DNA of 6,966 nucleotides. It comes from Acidimicrobiales bacterium (GTDB taxonomy: Bacteria; Actinomycetota; Acidimicrobiia; Acidimicrobiales; Acidimicrobilacustridaceae). How positions within the stretch are numbered: position 1 is the first letter of the stretch; the number at the start of each line of letters is the position of its first letter. The DNA lies in NCBI GenBank assembly GCA_023264135.1, contig JALQSZ010000081.1, positions 1 to 6,966 on the forward strand, written 5' to 3'. Below, in pieces: positions 1 to 6,868 of the stretch. Position numbers and translations under genes: made by a program. The notes under the pieces were generated by a model. It saw only the letters and a program-made list of their open reading frames with translations. It was not told where the DNA came from and ran no database searches.

Positions 1-398
1 CTGTTCGTTCCCGTGACGCACTCGCGAAAAGTTCAATGGCAGGGGGTGCCAGTGTCGTCAACATCATTTCGATGATGACGTATCGGGCCACGACAATCGT
101 TCCCGGTTATTCATCGTCGAAGGCAGCGCTTCTCGCTCTCACTCGCAATCTCGCGCTGCAATGGGTGAATGACGGCATTCGAGTGAACGCCGTTGCGCCC
201 GGACTCATCGATACGCCCATGACTGCTCCGATGAAACCGTTCCCTGAGATGCTCGATGGCGAACTGGCCAAACAGATGATGCGGCGGATGGGAACACCCG
301 AAGAGGTCGCAGCGGCAGTGCTGTTCCTTTCATCCTCGGCATCGTCTTTCACGACCGGTACAGCGCTTGCTGTCGACGGCGGCTACCTCGCGCTGTAA
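1..398 (+). CDS. SDR family oxidoreductase, C-terminal part (5' end outside window)
   Basis: This is the C-terminal half of a classical short-chain dehydrogenase/reductase, an NAD(P)-dependent enzyme that interconverts alcohols and ketones. The reading frame (codons starting at base 3) is open to the window edge, so the ATG at 36 is an internal Met and not the start. The Rossmann nucleotide-binding N-terminus is missing. What remains shows the catalytic Ser in a VVNIIS strand (Ser codon 69-71), the active-site YSSSK (Tyr codon 108-110, Lys 120-122), the RVNAVAPGLIDTPM segment after the active site, and the standard ending GTPEEVAAAVLFLSS followed by TGTALAVDGGY. The TAA stop lies 14 bp before the sulfotransferase, which points to one operon with the next two genes. 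The substrate cannot be read from the sequence; the neighbours suggest a hydroxylated lipid or sterol-like compound (inference). The family call is secure. Confidence 0.92.
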   Translation, partial: VRSRDALAKSSMAGGASVVNIISMMTYRATTIVPGYSSSKAALLALTRNLALQWVNDGIRVNAVAPGLIDTPMTAPMKPFPEMLDGELAKQMMRRMGTPEEVAAAVLFLSSSASSFTTGTALAVDGGYLAL

Positions 399-412
399 AG
401 CGGGGAACAGTT

Positions 413-1666
413 ATGACAAACGAAATTCGCATTGACGATCTGCGCAATCCCGTCCTCAACGATGTCCAAAAAATGGGACGCGACTACGGCGAGACGGTGG
501 AAACCGAACTGAGCGTCGACGCCATTTGCGCAGCAGCGGTGGCGGCAACCGAACTGAGCGATTTTGGTCCCGATGATTTTCGCGAGCGCCTTGCCGTGCA
601 GCTTGACGAAATGAACGCCGACCCGGAACGCACGGGGCTTGGTCGAATGCTGATGTTTGGCGATTGCGTTCGGTATGCATCCAATCGACTTCGAATTCGC
701 GACCTCCTGAAACAGCACCCGGAAATTCTCGAAATTCCGATTGAGAAGCCGGTGATTGTGATCGGGCTTCCGCGTTCGGGCACCACCAATCTGGTGAATC
801 TGCTCGCCTCCGACAGCCGCTTCCGTTCAATGCCGCTGTGGGAGTCGTATCAACCAGTGCCTGATCCGCGCGAAGCGATCCCCGCCGACGGCGTGGACCC
901 GCGATGGACGCGCTGTCAGGGGATGTGGGAAGCGATGCAGGTGGGCGCACCATTCGTTGCCGCAATGCATCCGATGAATCCTGATCATGTACATGAAGAA
1001 CTTGAACTCATGACGCCGGATTTCACGAGCTACAACCTCGAGTGGGTCGCGCGTGCGCCGAAATGGCGCGACTACTACGTCGCTCACGATCAAACCGAGT
1101 CCTACGCCTACATGAAGACCGTGCTGCAGATCATGCAGTGGTACCGCCCACGAGAACGTTGGGTGTTGAAGTCTCCGCAGCATCTTGAGCAAATCGGCCC
1201 GCTGATGACGACGTTCCCCGACGCATCGATTGTGGTGACACACCGCGATCCGGTTGCGGTGGTGCAGTCAACGATCACGATGGTCACCTATGGCGCCCGA
1301 ACCGCGTACAAAACGCCCAATCCCGAGTGGTATCGCGACTACTGGATTGAGCGCATCGGAATGCTGCTTGATGCATCGATGCGCGACCGGCATCTTCTGC
1401 CCGCAGATCGAACCACCGATGTGTATTTCCATGAGTACATGGCCGATGAGGCGGGCACGTTGCAACGTATCTACGACATGGCCGAAATCGACTTCACCGA
1501 GGCAGCGAAGGCTGAGGTCGCGGCGTACCAAGATGCACATCCGCGCGGGAAAGAAGGCCGAGTCGTGTACGACCTTCGTGGTGATTTCAATATCACGCCC
1601 GAAGAAGTGCGTGCCCGATTCTCTGACTACATGAACACGTTCCCCGTAAAGATCGAGGTCCAATGA
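413..1666 (+). CDS. Sulfotransferase family protein (Sulfotransfer_3-like, PAPS-dependent)
   Basis: The 417-residue product is a probable cytosolic sulfotransferase that moves a sulfuryl group from PAPS to an acceptor hydroxyl. The 5'-phosphosulfate loop is clear as IGLPRSGTTNLVNLLASD (P-loop about residues 117-134, core PRSGTT 120-125). The 3'-phosphate-binding region is WVLKSPQHLEQI (250-261) followed by VVTHRDPVAVVQS (274-286), with Arg278 and Ser286 as the expected PAPS contacts. A HVHEELELM segment (192-200) sits between them, where bacterial members of this family commonly have conserved acidic residues. There is no signal peptide or membrane segment. About 110 residues precede the P-loop, as is usual for this bacterial type. 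ATG 413 has a G-rich weak Shine-Dalgarno (402-407). The stop overlaps the next start (ATGA), implying translational coupling. The acceptor is unknown. Similar actinobacterial proteins are often annotated only as sulfotransferase. Confidence 0.9.
   Translation: MTNEIRIDDLRNPVLNDVQKMGRDYGETVETELSVDAICAAAVAATELSDFGPDDFRERLAVQLDEMNADPERTGLGRMLMFGDCVRYASNRLRIRDLLKQHPEILEIPIEKPVIVIGLPRSGTTNLVNLLASDSRFRSMPLWESYQPVPDPREAIPADGVDPRWTRCQGMWEAMQVGAPFVAAMHPMNPDHVHEELELMTPDFTSYNLEWVARAPKWRDYYVAHDQTESYAYMKTVLQIMQWYRPRERWVLKSPQHLEQIGPLMTTFPDASIVVTHRDPVAVVQSTITMVTYGARTAYKTPNPEWYRDYWIERIGMLLDASMRDRHLLPADRTTDVYFHEYMADEAGTLQRIYDMAEIDFTEAAKAEVAAYQDAHPRGKEGRVVYDLRGDFNITPEEVRARFSDYMNTFPVKIEVQ
1655..1666 (+). promoter_or_regulatory. 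Ribosome binding site and ATGA stop/start overlap
   Basis: A GAGG core (1655-1658) lies 4 bases before ATG 1663, inside the last codons of the sulfotransferase gene. The sequence ATGA (1663-1666) is both the start of the downstream gene and the TGA stop of the upstream one. This arrangement normally means the second protein is translated by re-initiating or neighbouring ribosomes, so the two are made in linked amounts. The Shine-Dalgarno spacing is short, which fits dependence on coupling. Confidence 0.6.
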
Positions 1667-2937
1667 ACATCCAAGAGCAGGTCGACCATCTCATTGATAC
1701 TCGACCCGGGAAAGAGCTACTGACCCCCGTCTATGACGATCCTGCGTATCCGATTGTCGATGGACTGATCTACCGATCGGGTGGAACCACCGCGACCTAC
1801 ATGATCCTGACCGACAACGGTCGGATCATTGTGAATACGGGCATGGGCTATGAGGCGCCGCACCACAAGCGCGTCTTCGATGCGATCTGTCCTGGCCCGA
1901 CCCACTACATCGTGACCACGCAGGGACACGTTGATCATGTTGGTGGCGTTGATCTGTTCAAGGAGCCCGGAACGAAGTACGTCGCGCAGGCGAATAACCC
2001 CGCTCACCAGCGCGATGACAAGCGCATTCAGGGGTTGCGCATGCGTACCGCAGGTATTTGGTTCGACATGCTCGGCACCGATGCACAGCGAATCTACAAA
2101 GAAAACCCGGGCGTTTCGATGGCCCAGTCCGAGCCCATGCCGGACATCTTGTTTGAGGATCGCCTGGCGCTCACTGTTGATGGACTTCGCGTTGAGTTGT
2201 ATGCGGCAGTGGGTGAAACGACAGATTGCTGCATTGTCTGGCTGCCAGATCACAAGATCGCGTTAGTAAGCAATCTGTTCGGTCCACTGTTCCCGCACTT
2301 TCCGAACATCAACACGATTCGTGGCGATAAGTATCGGTTTGTAGAGCCGCAACTTGCGACGAATCGATTGGTTCGTGAACTTCGTCCCGAGATCCTGGTG
2401 ACTGGTCGCTTCGAACCGATTGTTGGCGCAGACCTCATCAGTGCATCGCTTGAACGACTTCATGACGCGGTTGTCTATGTGCATGAGGAATCGCTCAAGG
2501 GATTCAACGCCGGTGTCGACATGTGGACACTCATGGACAAAATCGAACTTCCCCCCGAACTCCGAGTTGGCCAGGGCTACGGCAAAGTGTCGTGGGCGGT
2601 GCGCACGTTCTGGGAGGAGTACGTCGGTTGGTTCAAACTTGAATCCACCACCGAGTTCTATCCCGACAGTGCACCCGCGGCACTTGCGGAATTGTTAGCG
2701 CTCACTGGCACCGACGCTGCGCTTGATCGTGCAGAAGCAGCCCTTGCCCGTGGGAATGCACCTTTGGCCATCAAACTCGGTGAAGCGATTGCACAAAGCG
2801 AATCGGACAATCCTCGTCTGCGCGCGCTCATGGCCAGTTCGCATCAGTACCTGCTCGAGAACGGTGGCGATGTGAGCTTCTGGGAAAACGGTTGGCTCCG
2901 CACCGAACTCGCGCGCTGGAGTGCCCCGGCTTCGTAA
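1663..2937 (+). CDS. Metallo-beta-lactamase-fold hydrolase, short alkylsulfatase-like, with dimerisation-type C-terminus
   Basis: The 424-residue product has an N-terminal MBL fold (about 30-260) and a C-terminal helical region (about 300-420). The helical region resembles the dimerisation domain of SdsA1/BDS1-type alkylsulfatases: VSWAVRTFWEEYVGWF (309-324), then helices with AALDRAEAALARGNAPLAIKL and a final WLRTELARW. The linking segment NINTIRGDKYR (215-225) also resembles that family. SdsA1-type enzymes are about 650 residues and end in an SCP2-like domain, which is absent here. The metal loop reads TQGHVDHVGG: His89, Asp91 and His92 are present, but the first His of HxHxDH is Gln87. GETTD (184-188) supplies the likely acidic ligand Glu185. 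The expected late His is replaced by Arg249-Phe250 in VTGRFEPIVG. Thus the fold is clear but sulfatase activity is uncertain; it may cleave another ester or bind a single metal. There is no signal peptide, so it is likely cytosolic. It is the last gene of the operon. Confidence 0.85.
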   Translation: MNIQEQVDHLIDTRPGKELLTPVYDDPAYPIVDGLIYRSGGTTATYMILTDNGRIIVNTGMGYEAPHHKRVFDAICPGPTHYIVTTQGHVDHVGGVDLFKEPGTKYVAQANNPAHQRDDKRIQGLRMRTAGIWFDMLGTDAQRIYKENPGVSMAQSEPMPDILFEDRLALTVDGLRVELYAAVGETTDCCIVWLPDHKIALVSNLFGPLFPHFPNINTIRGDKYRFVEPQLATNRLVRELRPEILVTGRFEPIVGADLISASLERLHDAVVYVHEESLKGFNAGVDMWTLMDKIELPPELRVGQGYGKVSWAVRTFWEEYVGWFKLESTTEFYPDSAPAALAELLALTGTDAALDRAEAALARGNAPLAIKLGEAIAQSESDNPRLRALMASSHQYLLENGGDVSFWENGWLRTELARWSAPAS

Positions 2938-2949
2938 GGGTTTGTTGCG

Positions 2950-3444
2950 TTACAACGTGACGGTGTTGGCGACACCTTCGGCGCCGATGTTCACAACGAG
3001 CAACTTCACCGGTTTGTCGGTTTTGTTTTCACCGTTATGCGCGGTGCCGACCGCTTCAAGAATCGCGGAACCAGCGGAGTACTCCTTAACGATGCCGCCC
3101 TCGTAGGTGACCGTCAGCGTTCCCTCAAGGATGTACGCGTACATCGGCGCATCGTGTTTGTGGAGCCCGGTGGAAACGCCTGGGTCGATGGTGAGCAGGG
3201 CCGATGACACCTGCGCTTGAGATCCGGTTGGATACTGCAGCAACTGATCAAGCACGGTTTGCGCTTGTTTGTTGAGAACCGTGGAGACCTGCGGTTTGCC
3301 AGGTGCGCTCGACGCTGTGGTGGTCGTTGTTGTCGACGACGTTGCTGTCGAGTCAGACCCTGAACACCCGACCAACAACAAGCCCGTGCTGAGAGTAAGG
3401 AGCGCCGCGACGAGGCGGAAGGAACGACGTGGCACGAAAGTCAT
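2950..3444 (-). CDS. Cupin-domain lipoprotein
   Basis: The 164-residue product is an exported, lipid-anchored cupin. It begins with basic residues (RRSFR), a hydrophobic stretch (11-26) and a lipobox LVGC (24-27), so Cys27 should be the lipidated N-terminus. A Ser/Thr-rich spacer (28-47) follows. The cupin barrel fills about 60-160. Motif 1 includes HKH (His95, His97) and YILEGTLTV (104-112); motif 2 ends at His136 in AVGTAHNG. The glutamate usual in HxHxxxE is Met101, so metal binding would rest on three histidines. Function is unknown: candidates are a small-molecule sensor, a binding protein or a weak oxygenase. No Shine-Dalgarno precedes ATG 3444. The gene converges on the MBL gene (12 bp gap) and diverges from the SDR at 3565. 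The lipoprotein and fold calls are strong; the role is not assignable. Confidence 0.87.
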   Translation of the reverse strand: MTFVPRRSFRLVAALLTLSTGLLLVGCSGSDSTATSSTTTTTTASSAPGKPQVSTVLNKQAQTVLDQLLQYPTGSQAQVSSALLTIDPGVSTGLHKHDAPMYAYILEGTLTVTYEGGIVKEYSAGSAILEAVGTAHNGENKTDKPVKLLVVNIGAEGVANTVTL

Positions 3445-3452
3445 ATTCAGAC

Positions 3453-3458
3453 GTTATG
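3453..3458 (-). promoter_or_regulatory. Possible -10 element for the cupin lipoprotein gene
   Basis: Read on the minus strand, the hexamer CATAAC matches four of six bases of the TATAAT consensus and lies 8 bases before ATG 3444. Transcription starting at the usual distance would begin at or next to the ATG. That gives a leaderless message, which agrees with the missing Shine-Dalgarno and is common in actinobacteria. No good -35 element was found, so this is a weak call. Confidence 0.25.
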
Positions 3459-3524
3459 CGAATGAGTGTCGGGTCAGAACGAGGCGGAAGCGTGCGAGAT
3501 GGGCGGCTACTCTCTGCCCACTGA

Positions 3525-3540
3525 TCGGTCGTCCGACCGA
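3525..3540. promoter_or_regulatory. Perfect 7-bp inverted repeat in the divergent intergenic region, possible operator
   Basis: Arms TCGGTCG (3525-3531) and CGACCGA (3534-3540) are exact reverse complements with a 2-base centre. The site lies 24 bases before the GTG start of the SDR and 80 bases before the cupin start, within the only sizeable non-coding region of the window. Its size and symmetry suit a dimeric repressor such as TetR or GntR type. In RNA it could instead fold as a 6-bp stem with a GTCC loop near the SDR ribosome binding site. No regulator gene is in the window, so the ligand and protein are unknown. Confidence 0.45.
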
Positions 3541-3552
3541 CGTGAATTGTGC

Positions 3553-3558
3553 AAGGGG
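3553..3558 (+). promoter_or_regulatory. Shine-Dalgarno that fixes the SDR start at GTG 3565
   Basis: AAGGGG at 3553-3558 lies 6 bases before GTG 3565. It is the best ribosome binding site in the window and points to GTG 3565 rather than the in-frame ATG at 3466. The protein from 3565 begins MGRLAGKVAFITGAARG, which is where this SDR family normally starts. The extra 33 residues from 3466 are low-complexity-free but unlike any SDR N-terminus. Confidence 0.7.
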
Positions 3559-3564
3559 AATGTC

Positions 3565-4374
3565 GTGGGTCGTCTCGCAGGCAAGGTCGCGTTCATCACT
3601 GGTGCTGCTCGTGGACAGGGTCGTTCGCATGCAGTGCGCATGGCTGAAGAGGGCGCCGACGTCATCGTGAGCGATATTTGCGGACCGGTTGGCACCAGTG
3701 GTGTTGAACCGGCAACTCCGGAAGAACTTGCGGAAACTGTTCGCCTTGTTGAAGCAACGGGACGCCGCGTTGTGAGTGCTCAAGTCGATGTGCGTGATGC
3801 CGATGCGCTGAAAGCGCTCGCACAACGGGGCATCGAAGAACTTGGCTACATCACCACGGTGGTCGCGAACGCGGGCATTCTCAACTGGGCTCGCACACAT
3901 GAACTCACCCAAGACCAGTGGCAAGACGTGATCGACGTCAACCTCACCGGTGCGTTCAACACCGTGCAGGCCGTGCTTCCGCATTTCCTTGAGCGTGGCC
4001 AAGGTGGCTCGTTCATCATCATCAGTTCATCGGCGGGACTTATGGGTCAGCCGTTCACTCTCGGTTACACCGCTTCGAAGCACGGACTTGTGGGCATTAC
4101 CAATGCGCTCGCCATCGAATATGGCGAATACAACATTCGTGCGAACTCCATTCACCAAGCTGGCGTGACCACGCCAATGGGAAATGTTCCTGGTCTTGGT
4201 GCGCTGATTGAAGAGCGCGCGTTCACCGTTGGCCCGGTATTCATGAACACGATGCCTGTCGAGTTCATCGAACCAATCGATGTCACCAACGCGGTCGTGT
4301 ACCTCGCCAGCGATGAAGCGCGCTACGTCACCGGTTTGCAGATGAAGATCGACGCGGGTCTCGTCGGCCGCTAA
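3565..4374 (+). CDS. Mycofactocin-associated type SDR family oxidoreductase
   Basis: The 269-residue product (GTG start) is a complete classical SDR that oxidises an alcohol or reduces a ketone. The dinucleotide loop is TGAARGQG (12-19). Asp37 after the second strand favours NAD over NADP. NAG is at 102-104, catalytic Ser at 154-156 and YTASK at 168-172. The start GAARGQGRSHAVRMAEEGAD and the inserted PATPEELAETVRLVEATGRRVV stretch (49-70) are hallmarks of the mycofactocin-coupled SDR subfamily (TIGR03971). In that subfamily NAD is held without exchange and electrons pass to the peptide-derived cofactor mycofactocin. The segment after the active site reads NSIHQAG, with Gln198 where a Pro is usual. 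No mycofactocin biosynthesis gene is in the window, so it must be elsewhere if the assignment holds. It is transcribed alone, divergent from the cupin gene and ending 16 bp from the convergent DUF4239 gene. The alcohol substrate is unknown. Confidence 0.9.
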   Translation: MGRLAGKVAFITGAARGQGRSHAVRMAEEGADVIVSDICGPVGTSGVEPATPEELAETVRLVEATGRRVVSAQVDVRDADALKALAQRGIEELGYITTVVANAGILNWARTHELTQDQWQDVIDVNLTGAFNTVQAVLPHFLERGQGGSFIIISSSAGLMGQPFTLGYTASKHGLVGITNALAIEYGEYNIRANSIHQAGVTTPMGNVPGLGALIEERAFTVGPVFMNTMPVEFIEPIDVTNAVVYLASDEARYVTGLQMKIDAGLVGR

Positions 4375-4390
4375 TCCCGCGTGCTCAAGT

Positions 4391-5197
4391 TCAGGGAGTT
4401 GGGGATCCGGTGCAGGTTGGCAGCGGAAGCCCGGCGATCTGATCTTGGGTGATGTGCGTCAGCGCAACCTTCATTGCCGTTGGTTTGATCGATCCCGGAG
4501 TATCGGAATAGGGATGATCAAAGAACGCGATGACAACGATTGCTGCTGAGGCGACGAACAACGGACCGATAATCACGAGGGTGTGACCCCACGTGGGCTT
4601 TGATTTATCGGCATACACAATCAATGAACCGATTGTGATGATCGAGCCAATGATGAGCAACAACATCAGCAGCGGTGGAACGCCAGTTTCCGCGACGAGC
4701 AGTCGTGATTGATGGGCGGCCAAGCGCTGCGAATTTGCTGATTCCCACATTCCCAGTCCGACGCCAGCACCGGAAACGTTCGAGGCCAAAATGCTGTCGC
4801 TCTCGCGAAGCGTTTGCGTGACCTCTGAGGAAACCGAGCCGTTGCCATCGGCCATTGCCGGCCATTCCACATTGATGACTTCATCGGCATAGCAAACGAG
4901 TTGGTCGCGAAGCGGCGAACCAACTTCAGGGCTCATGAATGCTGTCGCACGCCACATGGTCAGCACCGCATCGGCCTCTTGCTGTGCCGCGGCTTGTCCC
5001 TGGTTGTACTGCGAAAACGTTGCCGCCATCGTGAACGCGATGAGCAGCGACATCGCTCCACCGGTGACCACGTAGACGTTGGTTGGTGTGCGGTCGGAAC
5101 GGCCGCCTTCCGGGCTGTATCGGGCGACAAGGGCATAGAAGATCGAGCCGACGATGAGCGTCAGCAAGATGATCAGGATCGCCATCTGGATGGTCAC
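4391..5197 (-). CDS. DUF4239-like four-TM membrane protein
   Basis: The 268-residue product is an integral membrane protein of unknown function. Hydrophobic segments lie at about 5-24, 44-61, 175-195 and 206-226, with a polar domain of about 110 residues between the second and third. Features seen that resemble DUF4239 (bestrophin-like) proteins are AAQQEADAV just after TM2, VINVEWPAM (108-115) in the soluble domain and FFDHPYSDTPGSIKP (225-239) after TM4. The start is GTG 5197, with ATG 5185 four codons in as an alternative; neither has a clear Shine-Dalgarno. It begins 9 bp after the MFS gene, so the two are surely cotranscribed and perhaps coupled. Whether it is a channel, or a partner of the exporter, cannot be told. 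The membrane topology is solid; the family name is from remembered motif pattern and less sure. Confidence 0.75.
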   Translation of the reverse strand: MTIQMAILIILLTLIVGSIFYALVARYSPEGGRSDRTPTNVYVVTGGAMSLLIAFTMAATFSQYNQGQAAAQQEADAVLTMWRATAFMSPEVGSPLRDQLVCYADEVINVEWPAMADGNGSVSSEVTQTLRESDSILASNVSGAGVGLGMWESANSQRLAAHQSRLLVAETGVPPLLMLLLIIGSIITIGSLIVYADKSKPTWGHTLVIIGPLFVASAAIVVIAFFDHPYSDTPGSIKPTAMKVALTHITQDQIAGLPLPTCTGSPTP

Positions 5198-5206
5198 GGC
5201 GACACT

Positions 5207-6850
5207 CTAGACATCGACGGGTTCGGGATCTTTCTTCGGAAGGCGGAGAACGAACCCGAACGAGATGAGGGCAAGGATGCTCGTGCCGAGAACCGATGCA
5301 AGAAGGGCCCACGTGGCGGCATCGGAATAGTGGTCGGACATGATCTCGATCTCCCCCTGTGAAATTCCCTCATTGATGAGAATCGTGCGAACTCGAGTAT
5401 CAGGAACGATGGCGATGCCGCGTTCGATGTATTTCTGCACGACAGCTTTGGCTTCCGGACCCAATCGGGAATCGCTCAACATGTTCTGCTGGATCCCACT
5501 GGTGAGTGCCGCAAGCAACAACGTTCCGACGATCGCGATGCCAAGTGCGCCGCCAAGCGACCAGCCCGCTTCATTCATAGCGGCAAGCTGGCCGCGATCT
5601 TCAAGCGGAACGACGCGTTGCGTGGCGACCTGCAGTGCAGGTTTGGACGACGACAGCGCGAGTCCGAAACAGAACATGGAAAGCGGGAGCGCGCCGTACG
5701 GAAGGGGAGTGATGTCCCACGCAAGCAGTGCGGTGCCGAGCGCGATGACTCCCATGGTGATGAAAAACATTCCGCGCAGCGAGAATCGTTGTGAAAGTCG
5801 CGAAAACAGACGGGCCATCGTGAAGGCGCCGATTCCGTAGAACACCGTGCGAAGACTTGACTCGAACGGAGAGAGTCCTTGCACGATCTGCAGGTACACC
5901 GGCACGAGAAAGAACGTTCCGAAGAGGATGGACGCGATACCGGTGAGGGCAAGGTTGCCGGTGCGAACGAAGTGGTTGCGGAGCATCTTGGTATCGAACA
6001 GCACTGGTCGGCCAGTGTTGCGCCGCCAGGTTTCGAACAGTCCGAACGCCACGAGAAGCAACAGACCGAGAACCACGATGAACGGCGCGGGTGACTTGCC
6101 GAAAATGGTGAATGGTGGATTGCGAACGTGGTTCAGACCCCACGGCGTGATCTGTTGGATGCCGAAGATCACGCAACCAAACGAAATGATCGCGAGGATC
6201 GCGCCGAGAAAATCGACTCGACCTTCACTGGTTGTGGGCGCAATACGCGGAAGGAACGGCGTGAAACACATTGCCGCCACTGAACCAACGAGCACCACGA
6301 GGTAGAACCACCGCCAGCCGACCGTTGAGGCGAACATGCCGCCGGCGAGTGGAGCACTGATGAGTGCCACTGCAACAACCGCGGCACTTACCGATGCCGC
6401 TTTCACTCGACGGGCATCAACAAAGCTCGCCGCAATGATCGCGAGCCCATTCACGATCACGAATGAGGTGCTGATGCCGCACAACACTGCGCGTCCGAGA
6501 AAGAACATCGTTGCGTTTTGCGAAAACAGAATCACGATGGTTCCGAGAATTCGAAGCGCAACGCCGAAGATGACCATCTTTTTGCGTCCGAGCACAGCAC
6601 CTAAGCGCGCGGCCACCATCATGAACGCGGCGGCAAACAGCAACTGACCGCCAATGCCGTACTGCACGCCGGTGAGGCTGGTGCGGAGATCTAACTGAAT
6701 GGTGCGAGCCATGGTGGACACGCCGGCGGTGTCGAAAATGACCATGCCTTGGGCCAGCAAGATTGGCGCGAGCGCGAGTGCGAACGTCCGCCTCGTCCAC
6801 GGATCGGGCTCGCCACTTACAACAGATTCACCCGCCCCGGCTGAAGTCAT
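5207..6850 (-). CDS. MFS transporter, DHA2 (EmrB/QacA) type, probable 14-TM exporter
   Basis: The 547-residue product is a proton-driven inner-membrane transporter, most likely an exporter of drugs or lipophilic compounds. TM1 carries Asp40-Thr41, matching the acidic motif of 14-TM drug:H+ antiporters. Motif A between TM2 and TM3 reads ARLGAVLGRKKM (81-92). The antiporter motif C region appears as ISAPLAGGMFASTVGWRWFY (164-183), with the typical WRW just after. The C-terminal half has PLEDRGQLAAMNEAGWSLGGALGIAIVGTLL (415-445), usual for this family. A hydrophilic loop of about 60 residues (450-509) precedes the last TM (510-534), a common DHA2 trait. Length fits the family (about 500-550). 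Start ATG 6850 has no strong Shine-Dalgarno and lies 18 bp after the upstream hydrolase stop. The substrate is unknown. No TetR-type regulator is seen beside it. Confidence 0.94.
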   Translation of the reverse strand: MTSAGAGESVVSGEPDPWTRRTFALALAPILLAQGMVIFDTAGVSTMARTIQLDLRTSLTGVQYGIGGQLLFAAAFMMVAARLGAVLGRKKMVIFGVALRILGTIVILFSQNATMFFLGRAVLCGISTSFVIVNGLAIIAASFVDARRVKAASVSAAVVAVALISAPLAGGMFASTVGWRWFYLVVLVGSVAAMCFTPFLPRIAPTTSEGRVDFLGAILAIISFGCVIFGIQQITPWGLNHVRNPPFTIFGKSPAPFIVVLGLLLLVAFGLFETWRRNTGRPVLFDTKMLRNHFVRTGNLALTGIASILFGTFFLVPVYLQIVQGLSPFESSLRTVFYGIGAFTMARLFSRLSQRFSLRGMFFITMGVIALGTALLAWDITPLPYGALPLSMFCFGLALSSSKPALQVATQRVVPLEDRGQLAAMNEAGWSLGGALGIAIVGTLLLAALTSGIQQNMLSDSRLGPEAKAVVQKYIERGIAIVPDTRVRTILINEGISQGEIEIMSDHYSDAATWALLASVLGTSILALISFGFVLRLPKKDPEPVDV

Positions 6851-6868
6851 CGGAGCAATGATTGCACT

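Noticed and set aside
36..398. A complete 120-residue gene starting at ATG 36
   Set aside because: The frame is open to the window edge and the product lacks the SDR nucleotide-binding half, so ATG 36 is internal to a truncated gene.
1254..1634. Second plus-strand frame inside the sulfotransferase gene
   Set aside because: It is an out-of-frame shadow rich in Arg, Ser and Pro, with no protein-like pattern.
2938..2949. Bidirectional terminator between the convergent MBL and cupin genes
   Set aside because: The 12 bp gap has no hairpin or T-run; the same holds for the 16 bp gap at 4375-4390.
3466..3564. N-terminal extension of the SDR from ATG 3466
   Set aside because: The 33 extra residues do not resemble an SDR, they cover the palindrome, and GTG 3565 has a good Shine-Dalgarno and the family's usual start.
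3454..4002. 182-residue open frame on the minus strand opposite the SDR
   Set aside because: It is antisense to a well-supported gene and its translation shows no domain, signal or family pattern.
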